Source: an uncultured Spirochaetaceae bacterium (GTDB taxonomy: Bacteria > Spirochaetota > Spirochaetia > Treponematales > Treponemataceae). From it: 34,729 nucleotides of DNA. A program made the position numbers and the translations under genes. Below are positions 8,112 through 16,323 of the stretch, piece after piece (within the stretch, counting starts at the first letter, position 1; every line of letters starts with the position of its first letter). The notes under the pieces are model-generated. The model made no database searches and was not told the DNA's origin. It saw only the letters and a list, made by a program, of their open reading frames with translations. The stretch spans positions 1 to 34,729 of the forward strand of contig CACZYY010000050.1 of the NCBI GenBank assembly GCA_902785455.1. The letters are read 5' to 3'.

Positions 8112-9935
8112 ATGAAAACATCTAAATTCTATCTTTCGACACTCCGCGAAGCTCCTAGTGAGGCTGTAATCGCCAGCCACAAACTCATGCTTCGGGCTGG
8201 AATCACACGCAAACTTGGAAACGGACTTTACACTTATCTTCCTTTGGGCGTCCGCTCTCTTTATAAACTTGAACAAATTATCCGCGAAGAACTTGACGAG
8301 TCTGGCGCGCTTGAATTCAAATCAACTGTCATCGTTCCTGGAGAAATCTGGAAGGAATCTGGCCGATGGGAAACAATGGGTCCTCAGATGCTCAAGGCAA
8401 AAAACCGCGGTGAGCAGGACATGGTTGTTTCTCCGACTGCCGAAGAAGCTTACACTGCAATCGTTCGTGACGGGCTGGACTCATACAAGCAGCTTCCTGT
8501 AAACCTCTATCAGATTAACACAAAATACCGCGACGAAATCCGCCCTCGATACGGCGTAATGCGCGGCCGAGAGTTCATCATGATGGACGCTTACTCAATG
8601 CACGCAACTCAGGAGTCATTGGACGAGACTTACGAAGAGTACGCAAAGGCTTACCACAAGATTTTCAAACGCCTCGGCCTCAAAATCATTCCTGTAAAGG
8701 CTGACTCAGGTGCAATGGGCGGAAGCGGCTCAGAAGAGTTCATGGTTGAGTCTCCAATCGGTGACGACACACTCATCATTTGTCCAAAATGTGGATACGC
8801 CGCAAATGCAGAGAAGGCTGCCTGTGCTCAGGACAATACACCTTCTGTCAAAACAGATGCCGCTCCAGAAGAAGTTGCCACACCAAACGTTTTCTCAATC
8901 GAAGACATGGAAAAGTTCTTCAACGCTTCTCCAAAAACTTTCATCAAGGCGCTCATTTACAAAGCAACAAACTGTGCGCTTGACCTTACAAAAGTTCCAG
9001 GATGTGAAAAATGGGAGCGCGTAAAGGATCCGGCAGGCGATTACTACCCGACGGCATTCTTCTGCGTTCTTATCCGTGGTGATCTGGATGCAAACGAGGC
9101 AAAACTTGCAGGTCTTGTAAAGGCAAGCGAAGTTGCATTGGCTGAGCCAGAGGAAGTTGTTGCAATGAGCGGAGCTTCTCACGGTTTCGTTGGTCCGCGC
9201 AAAGTAAACTGCCCGATTATCACAGACCTTTCAATCATGACTGCAAAAGAAGACGGCACTTTCGAGGCTCAGATTCATGACGCAATCGCAGGAGCTGGCA
9301 AAGACGGATTCCATGTAAAGCACATCGAGCCAGGCCGTGATTTCACACCATACATGGCAGCTGACGTGCGCCTTGCAAAAGAAGGTGACAAATGTGCTTG
9401 CTGTGGCGAGACTTTCTACCAGAAAAAGGGAAATGAGCTTGGACACATCTTCAAGCTCGGTCAGAAATACACAAAATCAATGAAGGTAACTTTCCTTGCC
9501 GAGAACGGAAAGCCTGCAATCCCGACAATGGGCTGCTACGGAATCGGTGTTGACCGCACTCTCGCTTCAATCATCGAGGCAAACAACGACGACCACGGAA
9601 TTATCTGGCCGATGACAGTGGCTCCGTTCCAGGTTTGTATCGTTCCAATCCGCTACGAAGGCGCAATGAAAGAAGAAGCCGACAAGATTTACGAAGCTCT
9701 CAAAGCCGCCGGAATCGAAGTCCTTCTTGACGACCGAAATGAGCGACCAGGCGTTAAATTCGCCGACATGGAGCTTATCGGAATCCCGCTTAGAATCACA
9801 GTCGGTGACAAAAATCTTCCGAACGTTGAGTTCAAACCAAGAAGTGCCGAGAAAGCCGAGCTTGTTCCAGCCAACGAAGCTGCCAAAAAGGCAGAAGAGT
9901 TCGTTAAGGCAGAACTTGCACGCTTGAACGGATAA
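8112..9935 (+). CDS. proS: Prolyl-tRNA synthetase, bacterial type with editing insertion
   Basis: Charges tRNA-Pro. Class II motifs are visible: motif 1 region LGVRSLYKLEQIIREELDES (about 45-64), motif 2 YRDEIRPRYGVMRGREF (139-155) with FIMMDAYS, and motif 3 GCYGIGVDRTLASII. Between motifs 2 and 3 lies a YbaK-like insertion, with SGASHGFVGPRKV near its end, that hydrolyses mischarged Ala-tRNA in this family. CPKCGYAANAE and CACCGETF are Cys-rich, possibly metal-binding, elements. Length 607 matches the bacterial form. The start is ATG 8112 (MKTSKFYLSTL); an upstream in-frame TTG at 8088 has no support. No Shine-Dalgarno is visible. Confidence 0.96.
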   Translation: MKTSKFYLSTLREAPSEAVIASHKLMLRAGITRKLGNGLYTYLPLGVRSLYKLEQIIREELDESGALEFKSTVIVPGEIWKESGRWETMGPQMLKAKNRGEQDMVVSPTAEEAYTAIVRDGLDSYKQLPVNLYQINTKYRDEIRPRYGVMRGREFIMMDAYSMHATQESLDETYEEYAKAYHKIFKRLGLKIIPVKADSGAMGGSGSEEFMVESPIGDDTLIICPKCGYAANAEKAACAQDNTPSVKTDAAPEEVATPNVFSIEDMEKFFNASPKTFIKALIYKATNCALDLTKVPGCEKWERVKDPAGDYYPTAFFCVLIRGDLDANEAKLAGLVKASEVALAEPEEVVAMSGASHGFVGPRKVNCPIITDLSIMTAKEDGTFEAQIHDAIAGAGKDGFHVKHIEPGRDFTPYMAADVRLAKEGDKCACCGETFYQKKGNELGHIFKLGQKYTKSMKVTFLAENGKPAIPTMGCYGIGVDRTLASIIEANNDDHGIIWPMTVAPFQVCIVPIRYEGAMKEEADKIYEALKAAGIEVLLDDRNERPGVKFADMELIGIPLRITVGDKNLPNVEFKPRSAEKAELVPANEAAKKAEEFVKAELARLNG

Positions 9936-9936
9936 A

Positions 9937-10023
9937 AAACTATAAATTAGACGCAGATAGACACAGATAAACGCAGATTACTTATAGTTTATAAATCCGC
10001 GTGAATCTGCGTTCATCTGCGTC
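9937..10023. repeat. Nested inverted repeat between convergent genes
   Basis: Three nested pairs: AAACTATAA (9937-9945) / TTATAGTTT (9982-9990); GACGCAGAT (9950-9958) / ATCTGCGTC (10015-10023); AACGCAGATT (9970-9979) / AATCTGCGTT (10004-10013). The word ACGCAGAT recurs within it. Lying between the 3' ends of proS and the GH32 gene, it can fold in transcripts from either strand and is a candidate bidirectional terminator or a small dispersed repeat. ATTCCCAGGGAAT (10044-10056) follows. Confidence 0.7.
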
Positions 10024-10062
10024 GAAAATTGAATTCCATTTTTATTCCCAGGGAATTTATTT

Positions 10063-11538
10063 TCACACTTTCAACGAATATTTTTTCAAACCCAAACAAG
10101 CCTTTCCATCAGCGATGAATGAGATTCCTTCTGCTTCTTGCGGAGTATAAATTGCGCAAGTCATTGCTTGCTCGCCTCCGTTCAAAAAGACTTCAACGCT
10201 GTTCTTGTCAAGGACGATTCTTAAATTCAAATCTTTTGAATCATTGAGGATTTTGCATACCTGAGTATGCATAAGAGCACGCCGAGTCCCGGAATATCTT
10301 CGGTCAATCGTAAGCGTATGCTCGTGAACGCGATAAATCAAATCCGTGTGGAAGTTTTTATCTTCGGCAAGCCTTACCGTGCAGGAATAGCAATCAGCAT
10401 CAGGAGTGATTTTGACTTCCATATCAAGCACGCGGCCTTTCACCTCATCAAAACCCATTCGGTTTGAATCCAGGCTGACATTATTGAAAGAAACCTCATC
10501 TTTACGAAGATTATCAAATTCCACGACTGGTTTTTGCCACATTCTTCCGTTCTTTACAAAAACTTCGCGCGGAACCGACATTTGTCCTGCCCACGGAGAA
10601 CCGGCTTCCCTTATGGAACAAGTATCCCAGTTCTGCAACCAGCCAATCATTATTCTTCTGCCGTCTGGTGTCTGAACGGACTGAGGGGCATAAAAATCCA
10701 TGCCGCCATCGATAATCTGCTTTCCTTCCTCGCAGAATTTTCCTGTTTTTTCATCAAATGTTCCGATAAGGCAAAGAGTTCCGTTTCCGTTATTGAATTC
10801 ACCTTCAGCGAGCATATCCTGCGGGCTTACGAGAAGCAGGTATTTTTCGCCAATCTTGAAAAAATCCGGGCATTCCCACATTTTTCCGAAGCGATTTTTG
10901 TTTGAGTCAAGGACAGTCCAAAAAGTCCAGTCAAAGCCGTCGGGACTTACATAGAGCAGAATCTGACCGCTGCCGTCAGAAGGCCTGCTCGCAACCGCGC
11001 AACAAAATCTTCCGTCTGAGAGTTGCCAGATTCGCGGGTCACGGAAATCCGCCTTGCTCGCTCCTTCCGGCAATTTTGAAGCATCAATCACAGGATTTTT
11101 TTCGTATTTGCGATAATTCTGTCCGTCACCAACGGCCAAACACTGAACCTGAGCATCTCGCAGAGACCCATCCGGCAATTTATACTGTTTTACGCCAGTA
11201 TAAATCAGCAGATGAGTTTTATCTGAAAGCTCAATTGCACTTCCAGAAAAACAACCGTTGCAGTCATAGCTCTCATCTGGAGCAAGGGCAGCCGGGAGGT
11301 ACTCCCAGTGCAAAAGATCCGAACTTACCGCGTGCCCCCAGTGCATTGTATTCCAATGAATATCATACGGATTATACTGATAGAAAAGGTGGTATTTTCC
11401 GTCGTAATATGAAAATCCGTTCGGGTCGTTCATCCAGCCGCAAAGCGGGGTCAGATGAAAAGCAGGTCTGTCCTTGGCCGCAATGGAAGCAGCAGCCTTG
11501 CTCTCATAATTTCGTGCTTTCTGCAACAGTTCGCTCAT
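10063..11538 (-). CDS. GH32 beta-fructofuranosidase (sucrose-6-phosphate hydrolase / sucrase type)
   Basis: Hydrolyses sucrose, sucrose 6-phosphate or fructo-oligosaccharides. The 491-residue protein has no signal peptide, so it is cytoplasmic. GH32 catalytic motifs: nucleophile Asp38 in GWMNDPNG, transition-state stabiliser Asp167 in FRDPRIW, and acid/base Glu222 in MWECPDFF; the C-terminal beta-sandwich is present (SVEVFLNGGE). It is the last gene of the importer operon, 12 bp after the binding-protein gene, with AGAGG before the ATG. Because uptake is by ABC transport and not a PTS, unphosphorylated sugars are the likelier substrates. Confidence 0.94.
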   Translation of the reverse strand: MSELLQKARNYESKAAASIAAKDRPAFHLTPLCGWMNDPNGFSYYDGKYHLFYQYNPYDIHWNTMHWGHAVSSDLLHWEYLPAALAPDESYDCNGCFSGSAIELSDKTHLLIYTGVKQYKLPDGSLRDAQVQCLAVGDGQNYRKYEKNPVIDASKLPEGASKADFRDPRIWQLSDGRFCCAVASRPSDGSGQILLYVSPDGFDWTFWTVLDSNKNRFGKMWECPDFFKIGEKYLLLVSPQDMLAEGEFNNGNGTLCLIGTFDEKTGKFCEEGKQIIDGGMDFYAPQSVQTPDGRRIMIGWLQNWDTCSIREAGSPWAGQMSVPREVFVKNGRMWQKPVVEFDNLRKDEVSFNNVSLDSNRMGFDEVKGRVLDMEVKITPDADCYSCTVRLAEDKNFHTDLIYRVHEHTLTIDRRYSGTRRALMHTQVCKILNDSKDLNLRIVLDKNSVEVFLNGGEQAMTCAIYTPQEAEGISFIADGKACLGLKKYSLKV

Positions 11539-11550
11539 AAAAATCCTCTG

Positions 11551-13224
11551 CTAGTTTTCAATATTTGCGTAATATGAATCGAGATATTTCTGGAAAATTG
11601 AAAGGAGCTTGTCGAGTTTGTAAGATTCAAGCTTTTTCTTGAAATTTTCCCAATCCTGATCCGTGAATCCGTTCATTACCCAGTCAGATTTTGCAGTGTT
11701 AATTGCCTTGCTGACATCAGCCTGAATATTTGAAACTTCTTCCGTATCCTCACGAGTCATAAATACATTCGGATAGACATATTTTTCGTTCACATCCGGA
11801 GTGAAGTAATCTTTTATCCAATCCAGACGGTATTTTGCATCGTCCGGGCAAGTAACATAAACGCCATAATATTCATCAAGAATTGCAAGCGGGCCGTTTA
11901 CGCTCTCTGCCTCACGAACTTCAACAGGAGAAGCACTTCCCAACGGAGCGTGTTTAAGCATATCTTTGCCAGCTTTGTTTTTTCCAAGAACGAAGATGTC
12001 GAATTCATCGTCCTCGCCATAAGTTCCCCAGTTGTTCTGTGGAGACTGGAACGGATCGTACATCTGATCAAGCCAGGCACAAACCAATGCCGGATTTTTT
12101 GCGACCGCAGTAACGACGCATCGGCCACGGTCGAAACCACTGGTGAATGAGCCGTTCTGAGCAGTAAGATTTTTGACATCAGCTTTAAGTACCGGAAGAG
12201 GAACCCAGTCGGCAAGGTTTGCAATGTTTGCGACATCCCAGCTGAAGCACACACCGTAACGACCAGATTTTCCTTTTGAGACATAAGTTGACCATTCCTG
12301 AGTGAATGCCTCCGGGTCAATCAGGCCCTGCTCGTACAATTTGTGAAGCCAGGCTGTACCTTTTTTGAATCCTTCCTGTGTCGCGCTGCAAATAACCTTG
12401 CGGTTGTCAGTAACTGCGATATGACGACCTTTGTCCGCATCACCGTAGCCCTCGCCAAAACCGTTGATAAGGACATAAGGATCCTGTCCGCCATCGTTCA
12501 TGATGAAAGACATCGGGATTATGCTTCCGTCGATTTTAAATTTGTTTTGAAGAAGACTTGCTTTGTTTTTGAATTCAAGCAAAACCTTTTCAAATTCTTC
12601 TATAGTATTTGGTACTTTCAGTCCAAGAGCATCGAGCCATTTTTTGTTGATGAAGCTCATGTTGTCGATAACCTGAATTGCTTCTTTGCCGGAACCAAGC
12701 TGCTCAATCCATGGCAAGCCCCAGATGTGGCCGTTTGAGTCAGTACACATCGCACGGTATTCAGGATATTTGTCGAAAACAGCCTTTAAATTCGGCATAT
12801 ACGAATCGATGTAGCCTTCGAGCGGAATGATGATTCCCTGATCGGCATATTTTAAGAGGCTCGAATCGTTGAAGCTCGCGTTGAAGACGAAATCAGCAAG
12901 AGTCTTTGGATTTGCCATTGCCAGGGTGATTTTATCATTCCACTGGTCGCTCTGGATTGCAGTCCATTTTACCTCAACGTTTGTTTTTTCCTGCAAACGA
13001 CGGAAAATCGTCCTGTTATTCGGATTTGATTCTGTGTTTGGCGGAAAGCTCGTAAGGCCTGAAATCACAGTTTTTTCTTTAAGAGGAAAAGCGAGTTCAT
13101 TCGGGTCAACTTTCTGAATATCACCGCTGTTCAAAGACACATTTTTGTCTTTACAGCCCAAAAAAAGACTCGTACCAAAAGCCAGTGCCACAAGAGCAAA
13201 AGCCATTTTCTGATTTTTTTTCAT
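11551..13224 (-). CDS. Sugar ABC transporter substrate-binding lipoprotein (LplA type)
   Basis: The 557-residue product begins MKKNQKMAFALVALAFG and has a lipobox LFLGC (Cys24). It belongs to the large LplA-like class of solute-binding proteins (family 1), with typical stretches FVFNASFNDSSLLKYADQG, IIPLEGYIDSYMPNLKAV and KWLDALGLKVPNTIEEFEKV. AAAGGAG precedes the ATG. It follows two permease genes and precedes a cytoplasmic GH32, so fructo-oligosaccharides or sucrose are the inferred ligand. A palindrome-rich spacer separates it from the permease genes, which may set higher expression of the binding protein. Confidence 0.93.
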   Translation of the reverse strand: MKKNQKMAFALVALAFGTSLFLGCKDKNVSLNSGDIQKVDPNELAFPLKEKTVISGLTSFPPNTESNPNNRTIFRRLQEKTNVEVKWTAIQSDQWNDKITLAMANPKTLADFVFNASFNDSSLLKYADQGIIIPLEGYIDSYMPNLKAVFDKYPEYRAMCTDSNGHIWGLPWIEQLGSGKEAIQVIDNMSFINKKWLDALGLKVPNTIEEFEKVLLEFKNKASLLQNKFKIDGSIIPMSFIMNDGGQDPYVLINGFGEGYGDADKGRHIAVTDNRKVICSATQEGFKKGTAWLHKLYEQGLIDPEAFTQEWSTYVSKGKSGRYGVCFSWDVANIANLADWVPLPVLKADVKNLTAQNGSFTSGFDRGRCVVTAVAKNPALVCAWLDQMYDPFQSPQNNWGTYGEDDEFDIFVLGKNKAGKDMLKHAPLGSASPVEVREAESVNGPLAILDEYYGVYVTCPDDAKYRLDWIKDYFTPDVNEKYVYPNVFMTREDTEEVSNIQADVSKAINTAKSDWVMNGFTDQDWENFKKKLESYKLDKLLSIFQKYLDSYYANIEN

Positions 13225-13229
13225 ATTTT

Positions 13230-13387
13230 CTCCTTTAAAAACTCCGCGTTAGCGGCGTTGCATGGATGCAACGAATCAGCAAGTTTTCGCCAACGGTGAA
13301 AACTTGGCCGTGATAAAAATTACATGGATGTAATTTTTATCATGCCTCCTTTAAAATCCCGCGTTAGCGGCGTTGCATGGATGCAAC
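13230..13387. repeat. Palindrome cluster with duplicated leader between permease and binding-protein genes
   Basis: A 42-43 bp segment (CTCCTTTAAAA through GTTGCATGGATGCAAC) occurs twice, 13230-13272 and 13346-13387, carrying the binding-protein ribosome-binding site with it. Between the copies are AAGTTTTC (13281-13288) / GAAAACTT (13298-13305) and a perfect 15-base inverted repeat, TGATAAAAATTACAT-GG-ATGTAATTTTTATCA (13311-13342). All CATGGATG centres are shared. Likely roles are RNA stabilisation or processing in the operon mRNA. Confidence 0.8.
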
Positions 13388-13408
13388 TTAATTACCAGCC
13401 TTTTTTAA

Positions 13409-14305
13409 TCAGCCCTTGATAGAACCGATTAAAATTCCTTTATTAAAATACTTCTGGAAGAACGGATACATCACGAGGAGTGGGAAGCTCGAAACGATGA
13501 TTGTCGCATATTTCAGAAGCTCGGCAAGCTGTGCACGTGCCGCAGTGCTCTGCATGTCAGAAATCATGCCCGACTCAGGCTGGTTCTGAATCAAAATTGA
13601 ACGAAGCACGAGCTGCAACGGCTGTTTTGCCGAATCATTCAGATAAATCATCGCATCAAAGTAGCTGTTCCACATTCCGACGAACTGCCACAACGACAGA
13701 ACCATTATCAACGGAGCACAGACAGGCATCAAAACCTTGAAGAAATATGTCACCTCACTGGCACCGTCAACAAAGGCCGCTTCCTGCAATTCCTTTGGAA
13801 CACCCTTGTAATACGTGCGGGCAATAATCATGTTCCACACGCTGAATGCACCTGGAAGAACGACAGCCCAGATTGTATTAACCATTCCGAGATTGCTCAC
13901 AAGAAGGTAAGTAGGAATCAGACCGCCGCCGAAGAACATCGTAATCACGAAGAGGATGTTGAAGAACTTCCGTCCCTTGAAATCCGGCCGTGACATCGGA
14001 AAAGCCACAAGCAATGTGATGAAAACAGACAGGGCCGTGTAGACAACCGAATACAAAATCGCATTGCCAAAGCCAGTCCAAATCGCCTTGTTTGAGAGGA
14101 CCCGCTCGTAAGCCGTAAGCGTCCATTTGTCAAAATCAAAAGTAACGCCTTTATTCTGCAAAGTCACGGGATCAATGAACGAAGCCACGATTATGTAGAG
14201 CACAGGCACAATTATTGAAATCACGAAAGCCGCAAGAAGCAGATAACCGATTCTGATAATTGCCCTGTCACGATATGTAAGCTTGATAAGATGATTTTTT
14301 TCCAT
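13409..14305 (-). CDS. Sugar ABC transporter permease (LplC/MalG type)
   Basis: An inner-membrane permease of 298 residues with six predicted hydrophobic segments, starting MEKNHLIKLTYRDRAIIRIG then a first helix LLLAAFVISIIVPVLYIIVA. The cytoplasmic EAA loop reads ELQEAAFVDGASEVTYFFKV (about 193-212), where the ATPase docks. The C-terminus MYPFFQKYFNKGILIGSIKG is typical of LplC-like proteins. Start after GTAAGGAGG. Separated by 11 bp from the partner permease. No ATPase gene is nearby, so a shared MsmX-like ATPase encoded elsewhere is expected. Confidence 0.94.
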   Translation of the reverse strand: MEKNHLIKLTYRDRAIIRIGYLLLAAFVISIIVPVLYIIVASFIDPVTLQNKGVTFDFDKWTLTAYERVLSNKAIWTGFGNAILYSVVYTALSVFITLLVAFPMSRPDFKGRKFFNILFVITMFFGGGLIPTYLLVSNLGMVNTIWAVVLPGAFSVWNMIIARTYYKGVPKELQEAAFVDGASEVTYFFKVLMPVCAPLIMVLSLWQFVGMWNSYFDAMIYLNDSAKQPLQLVLRSILIQNQPESGMISDMQSTAARAQLAELLKYATIIVSSFPLLVMYPFFQKYFNKGILIGSIKG

Positions 14306-14316
14306 GACCAGCCTCC

Positions 14317-15213
14317 TTACAAGCCCTGCTCGTCATTCAATTTTGAGATTGTCTTGTTTACAATCAAAAGCATAATTACATTCACGACAGTGTTGAACAA
14401 TCCGACCGCCGTTGAAAAACTGTAATCGCCGTCCAGAAGACCTTTTTTGTAAACATAAGTCGCGATGATTTCCGCAGAAGGAAGGTTCAAGTCAGTCTGC
14501 AAAGCATAGGCTTTCTCAAAACCAATGCTCATTATGTTTCCGGCCTGCAGGATGAACTGAATCAATGCGATGTCCTTGATTGCAGGCCATTCCACAACCC
14601 GAATCTCCTGCAAGATATTCGCTCCGTCAAGAATCGCAGCTTCCCTTGTCTCCTGGTTAACATTCGCAAGGGCCGCAGTGTACATAATCGAAGCCCAGCC
14701 TGCTCCCTGCCAAATTCCACTTGCAATGTAAATAGAACGGAATGCTTCTGGAGCAGCCATGAAATTAATCTGTGTTCCGAAGAAATTATTCACAGGACCA
14801 GTCACAGAAAGCAAGATTCGCACGATACCGCAGACTACGATTACCGAAATGAAGTTCGGCAAATAAAGCACAAGCTGAACATTCCGCTTGATTGAAGGGC
14901 TCTGCACTCGATTGAGCAAAAGCGCAAGAATAATCGGAACAGGGAAGCCCCAAAGAAGCCCGTACACACTCAATTTAAGCGTGTTTGACAGATAAGAAAG
15001 AAAATCTGGTGATGAAAGGAAACGAGCAAAATGCTTGAGACCTACCCACCGGCTTCCCAAGAGACCGCGAATCGGGTTGTAATCCTGAAAAGCAATCAGT
15101 ATTCCCCCCATCGGAATATAGCGGAAGATTATCGTAAGCACGAGCGCCGGAAGAAGAAAAACGACATACAACTGCCAATGGTCACGCACATACAACATAG
15201 TCTTTGATTTCAT
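14317..15213 (-). CDS. Sugar ABC transporter permease (LplB type)
   Basis: First gene of the fructan importer operon, 298 residues. After MKSKTMLYVRDHWQLYV it shows membrane helices and the LplB-like signature IPMGGILIAFQDYNPIRG followed by WVGLKHF. The EAA loop is TREAAILDGANILQEIRVV; the C-terminus is VNKTISKLNDEQGL. The ATG at 15213 is preferred because AAGGAG lies 6-7 bases upstream; an in-frame ATG at 15234 would make the ribosome-binding site coding. A promoter and two operator-like palindromes lie just upstream. Confidence 0.94.
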   Translation of the reverse strand: MKSKTMLYVRDHWQLYVVFLLPALVLTIIFRYIPMGGILIAFQDYNPIRGLLGSRWVGLKHFARFLSSPDFLSYLSNTLKLSVYGLLWGFPVPIILALLLNRVQSPSIKRNVQLVLYLPNFISVIVVCGIVRILLSVTGPVNNFFGTQINFMAAPEAFRSIYIASGIWQGAGWASIMYTAALANVNQETREAAILDGANILQEIRVVEWPAIKDIALIQFILQAGNIMSIGFEKAYALQTDLNLPSAEIIATYVYKKGLLDGDYSFSTAVGLFNTVVNVIMLLIVNKTISKLNDEQGL

Positions 15214-15232
15214 GTGTGTCTCCTTTTTGTGC

Positions 15233-15282
15233 ATTTGTAAAACTGATTTTACAAATCTACTAACAGTGTAAAATCAGTTTTA
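15233..15282. promoter_or_regulatory. Two operator-like palindromes at the importer promoter
   Basis: Site 1 (15233-15256) has perfect 10-base arms ATTTGTAAAA/TTTTACAAAT around CTGA and would cover roughly +2 to +25. Site 2 (15269-15282) is TAAAATCAGTTTTA, the same core inverted, within the -10/-35 spacer. Centres are 31 bp apart, about three helical turns. Repressor binding is likely, but the protein is not identified. TTGTGCAT words flank the region at 15227-15234 and 15300-15307. Confidence 0.65.
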
Positions 15283-15293
15283 GCATTTGTCAA
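15265..15293 (-). promoter_or_regulatory. Promoter of the fructan importer/GH32 operon
   Basis: On the minus strand TTGACA (15288-15293), 17 bp, TACACT (15265-15270). Predicted start near 15258, about 45 nt before the permease ATG. It lies downstream of the SUMF1-like gene, so the operon has its own promoter. Confidence 0.7.
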
Positions 15294-15346
15294 GCAAATT
15301 TGTGCATTTTTAATTCGTTTTGTTACAATTTTTTACAAAATCTTCA

Positions 15347-16309
15347 CTATTCCGACTTTTGCACAATACGGAAACCGACACTGTTCCATGCTGCCTCTGG
15401 CGGAACATCCCATCGTGTAGAAACAGAAAGCTGATCAGTCCATTCAGACTCAAATGCACCGCCACGACGAACGTGATTGCCGTTATCCATTCTTTCCCAG
15501 CACAATTCCCAGAGATTTCCGCTCATGTCGAAAAGTCCGTTGGAATTATGAGATTTTTTTGCAACCTGGTGAGTCTTTCCGTCAGAATTTCCACCATTTA
15601 CGTTATTTTCGCCTTCAAAACGAGCTTTATACCAGGCATATTGATTCAAGTCAGCTTCACCTGTAGCCCCTGCAAAACAAGCATTGTCAAAACCAGAAAA
15701 ATTTTCTGCTTTATCACCGAGAGCCGCAAACATCCATTCCTTCTCATGAGGAAGTCTGAAGCCGTTTGCATTTTCATCCTCTGTTACAGCATTCCACGTG
15801 TCATCATTCGCTGTCGGAATATCTCCCCATTTACTTGTATCTGTGCTGTCACCAATCTTATAGACCGGTGTGAGACCTTCTTTTTCGCTGAGTTTGTTAC
15901 AAAATACCAGAGCCGCATAGAAACTTACGCTGTCAACAGGGCGTTTTTTCTGAACCTCACCTTCGGAAGCATCTTCCTTAAAGCTGCTTGGATTTGTTTC
16001 CATTACAGCCTCATACAATTCTTGTGTTATTTCAGTATCTGAAATCTTGAAAGCAGGGAGGCTCACATTTTCAGCAGTATCATCTGCTCCATATTTGAAT
16101 TTGAAAGTTCCCGCCGCAATTCCTTTCATTGTAAGATACTTTGCGACAAAACTTTCAGGCTTGTCATCAGCAGGCTTATCCCCGCTCCCTTCTGAAGGTT
16201 TTGCAGGAGCAGGTTTAGGCTCCTCATACTTAGAGTCAGTTGAGCAAGAAACAAATCCGATTGCCGCAGCAACAGCCAACACACCAAACAAAGCTTTTAC
16301 TTTTTTCAT
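15347..16309 (-). CDS. SUMF1/FGE-fold lipoprotein lacking the formylglycine-generating cysteines
   Basis: A 320-residue product starting MKKVKALFGVLAVAAAIG with lipobox FVSC (Cys22), then a Pro/Lys/Asp-rich linker. The rest is an FGE-sulfatase domain: SDTEITQELYEAVMETNPSS, RPVDSVSFYAALVFCNKLSE, GFRLPHEKEWMFAA, NGLFDMSGNLWELCWER and RRGGAFESEW, ending NSVGFRIV. In true formylglycine-generating enzymes a Cys pair follows the GG(S/A) strand; here that stretch (ESEWTDQLSVSTRW) has no cysteine, so sulfatase activation is unlikely. A surface-binding role is more plausible. Start ATG 16309 follows GGAGG; an ATG at 16324 is inside that site. It directly follows the barrel gene. Confidence 0.86.
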   Translation of the reverse strand: MKKVKALFGVLAVAAAIGFVSCSTDSKYEEPKPAPAKPSEGSGDKPADDKPESFVAKYLTMKGIAAGTFKFKYGADDTAENVSLPAFKISDTEITQELYEAVMETNPSSFKEDASEGEVQKKRPVDSVSFYAALVFCNKLSEKEGLTPVYKIGDSTDTSKWGDIPTANDDTWNAVTEDENANGFRLPHEKEWMFAALGDKAENFSGFDNACFAGATGEADLNQYAWYKARFEGENNVNGGNSDGKTHQVAKKSHNSNGLFDMSGNLWELCWERMDNGNHVRRGGAFESEWTDQLSVSTRWDVPPEAAWNSVGFRIVQKSE

Positions 16310-16323
16310 ATTATTTTCCTCCA

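Noticed and set aside
10902..11540. A 212-codon open frame opposite the cytoplasmic GH32 gene
   Set aside because: It is fully antisense to a strongly supported enzyme, has no recognisable domain and an unnatural composition.
13320..13343. Seven-codon leader peptide MIKITSM in the importer operon
   Set aside because: GGAGG is only one base from the ATG, and the frame is a by-product of the duplicated leader and palindrome; kept only as a remark.
15347..16309. True formylglycine-generating (sulfatase-activating) enzyme
   Set aside because: The cysteine pair needed for the reaction is missing after the RRGGAF strand, and no sulfatase gene is in the window.
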